Below, in pieces: positions 5,791-6,414 of a stretch of 6,414 bases of DNA. The position numbers and the translations under genes were made by a program. The DNA is from Bacillota bacterium (GTDB lineage: Bacteria > Bacillota > Clostridia > Oscillospirales > QAMX01), in contig JAKPBM010000206.1 of NCBI GenBank assembly GCA_029778935.1, positions 1 through 6,414 on the forward strand, given 5' to 3'. Positions within the stretch are counted from its first letter, which is position 1, and each line of letters begins with the position of its first letter. The notes beneath the pieces are model-generated. The model was not told the origin of the DNA and searched no databases. It was given only the letters and a program-made list of their open reading frames with translations.

Positions 5791-5816
5791 ATAGCACAGC
5801 GTCTTTTACCTGTCAA
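5788..5816 (-). promoter_or_regulatory. Sigma-A promoter of the small thiol protein gene
   Basis: On the minus strand a perfect -35 TTGACA (5816-5811), a 17-bp spacer and an extended -10 TGC-TATGCT (hexamer 5793-5788) are present. They lie just behind the ATPase terminator, so the gene is an independent unit. The predicted start near 5781 gives a leader of about 80 bases. Confidence 0.8.
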
Positions 5817-5832
5817 TTCTTTAGTATGCGGC

Positions 5833-5875
5833 AAAAAGCAAAGAAACATCGGCCGGAATCTCCCGGCCGATGTTT
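5833..5875 (-). terminator. Terminator of the V-type ATPase operon
   Basis: A perfect 13-bp stem (5863-5875 with 5844-5856) closes on a six-base loop. On the minus strand it is followed by the T-rich tail TTTCTTTGCTTTTT, reaching 5833. The ATPase stop codon (5876-5874) overlaps the first two bases of the stem. Confidence 0.9.
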
Positions 5876-6413
5876 ACTTTTCGGATTGCTCCGCTTTCTT
5901 CACTTTGTACCGCTTGATGCTTTTCAGACGGACAAAATCCTCCCGGTCTTTGTCTTCCAGCGCCTCGCTGATGCGCTGGATTTCCGCCGTTAAGCGCGGG
6001 ATTACGATGTTTTTTAAAGCGTTGGCCCGCTTCTGGGCGGCTTTGATGGCTAAAGCCAGGCGGTAGACGCTGTTTTCCACTTCCGCTAAATCGGCGATGA
6101 ACTCTTTTACCTTGTTGAAGCGGAAATACGCTTCGTCCAGCGCCGAGTTGGTGCCTCTGACGCCGTAATAGAGCTTTAGCGGCGGCGGGTTGGTCTTCAC
6201 GATGGGCAGCTCCACGCCCATGACCGTGCGGAACCGAAGCTGCAGCCCCTCGTCCAAAGGCACCGTCTGGGACGCCTGCTCGGCGATTCCCAGCGTGATG
6301 TGGGCGGTCTGCAGCGCCTCGTAGGCGGAGCGGAAGGTTTCGTCGATGCTGTTTTGCAGCGAGGCGGCTTTGTCAATCAGCCCCATCATCTCGCGGATGA
6401 GGATGTTGCGCTT
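5874..6413 (-). CDS. ntpD: V/A-type ATP synthase subunit D, C-terminal part (5' end outside window)
   Basis: This is the central-shaft subunit of a V/A-type ATPase, which couples ATP turnover in the catalytic head to ion transport (H+ or Na+) in the membrane ring. The 179 visible residues run off the right edge, continuing upstream in frame as KRNILIRE before MMGLIDK, so the internal ATG at 6389 is not the start. Subunit D is usually about 205-215 residues, so roughly 25-35 are missing. Visible signs are the long N-terminal helix (LIDKAASLQNSIDETFRSAYEALQTAH), the variable middle segment, and the long C-terminal helix with RANALKNIVIP followed by LEDKDREDFVRLKSIKR, a hallmark of the family. 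The basic tail is short. As the gene ends at a strong terminator, it is the last gene of its operon; subunits A and B would be expected just upstream, beyond the window. Confidence 0.94.
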   Translation of the reverse strand, partial: KRNILIREMMGLIDKAASLQNSIDETFRSAYEALQTAHITLGIAEQASQTVPLDEGLQLRFRTVMGVELPIVKTNPPPLKLYYGVRGTNSALDEAYFRFNKVKEFIADLAEVENSVYRLALAIKAAQKRANALKNIVIPRLTAEIQRISEALEDKDREDFVRLKSIKRYKVKKAEQSEK

Positions 6414-6414
6414 T

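Overview
The window is about 56% GC by eye. It reads as chromosomal DNA of an anaerobic or oxygen-sensitive Firmicutes-type bacterium (Clostridia or Negativicutes would fit). This rests on an AhpC plus thioredoxin-reductase-like peroxide system, a V/A-type ATPase subunit, strong extended Shine-Dalgarno sequences, a TTG-started lipoprotein and many compact Rho-independent terminators. The lineage is an inference from gene content and cannot be fixed from this sequence alone.

Layout: three genes run rightward (1-3842) and three run leftward (3917-6414), converging on one long hairpin at 3872-3920. On the left, the last 64 codons of ahpC (peroxiredoxin) end at 196. They are followed by a terminator and then a 563-residue flavoprotein (292-1983). 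That protein carries the two halves of AhpF in reversed order: a thioredoxin-reductase core first, then a Pro/Ala linker, then the AhpF-type double thioredoxin-fold module with its CxxC. The two genes together form a peroxide-reducing chain: NAD(P)H, FAD, C134/C137, C493/C496, AhpC.

A 488-base gap follows. Its right end is AT-rich and holds a near-consensus sigma-A promoter with three dyads on or near it, including a perfect 16-bp palindrome over the spacer and -10. This promoter drives a lipoprotein solute-binding protein of an ABC importer, probably for a sugar or other carbohydrate. No permease or ATPase gene is visible beside it.

On the minus strand are a clear ribokinase (rbsK), then a 590-base gap holding a terminator-like branched hairpin just upstream of rbsK, then a small CPHC thioredoxin-fold protein with its own strong promoter, and finally the 3' part of a V-type ATPase subunit D gene that runs off the right edge and closes an ATPase operon with a terminator at 5833-5875. 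For both the ATPase gene and rbsK the stop codon lies inside the terminator stem.

The most unusual item is the domain-permuted AhpF-like reductase. Next are the dyad-covered promoter of the orphan solute-binding protein and the branched hairpin in the rbsK leader. I see no CRISPR, transposon, rRNA or tRNA.
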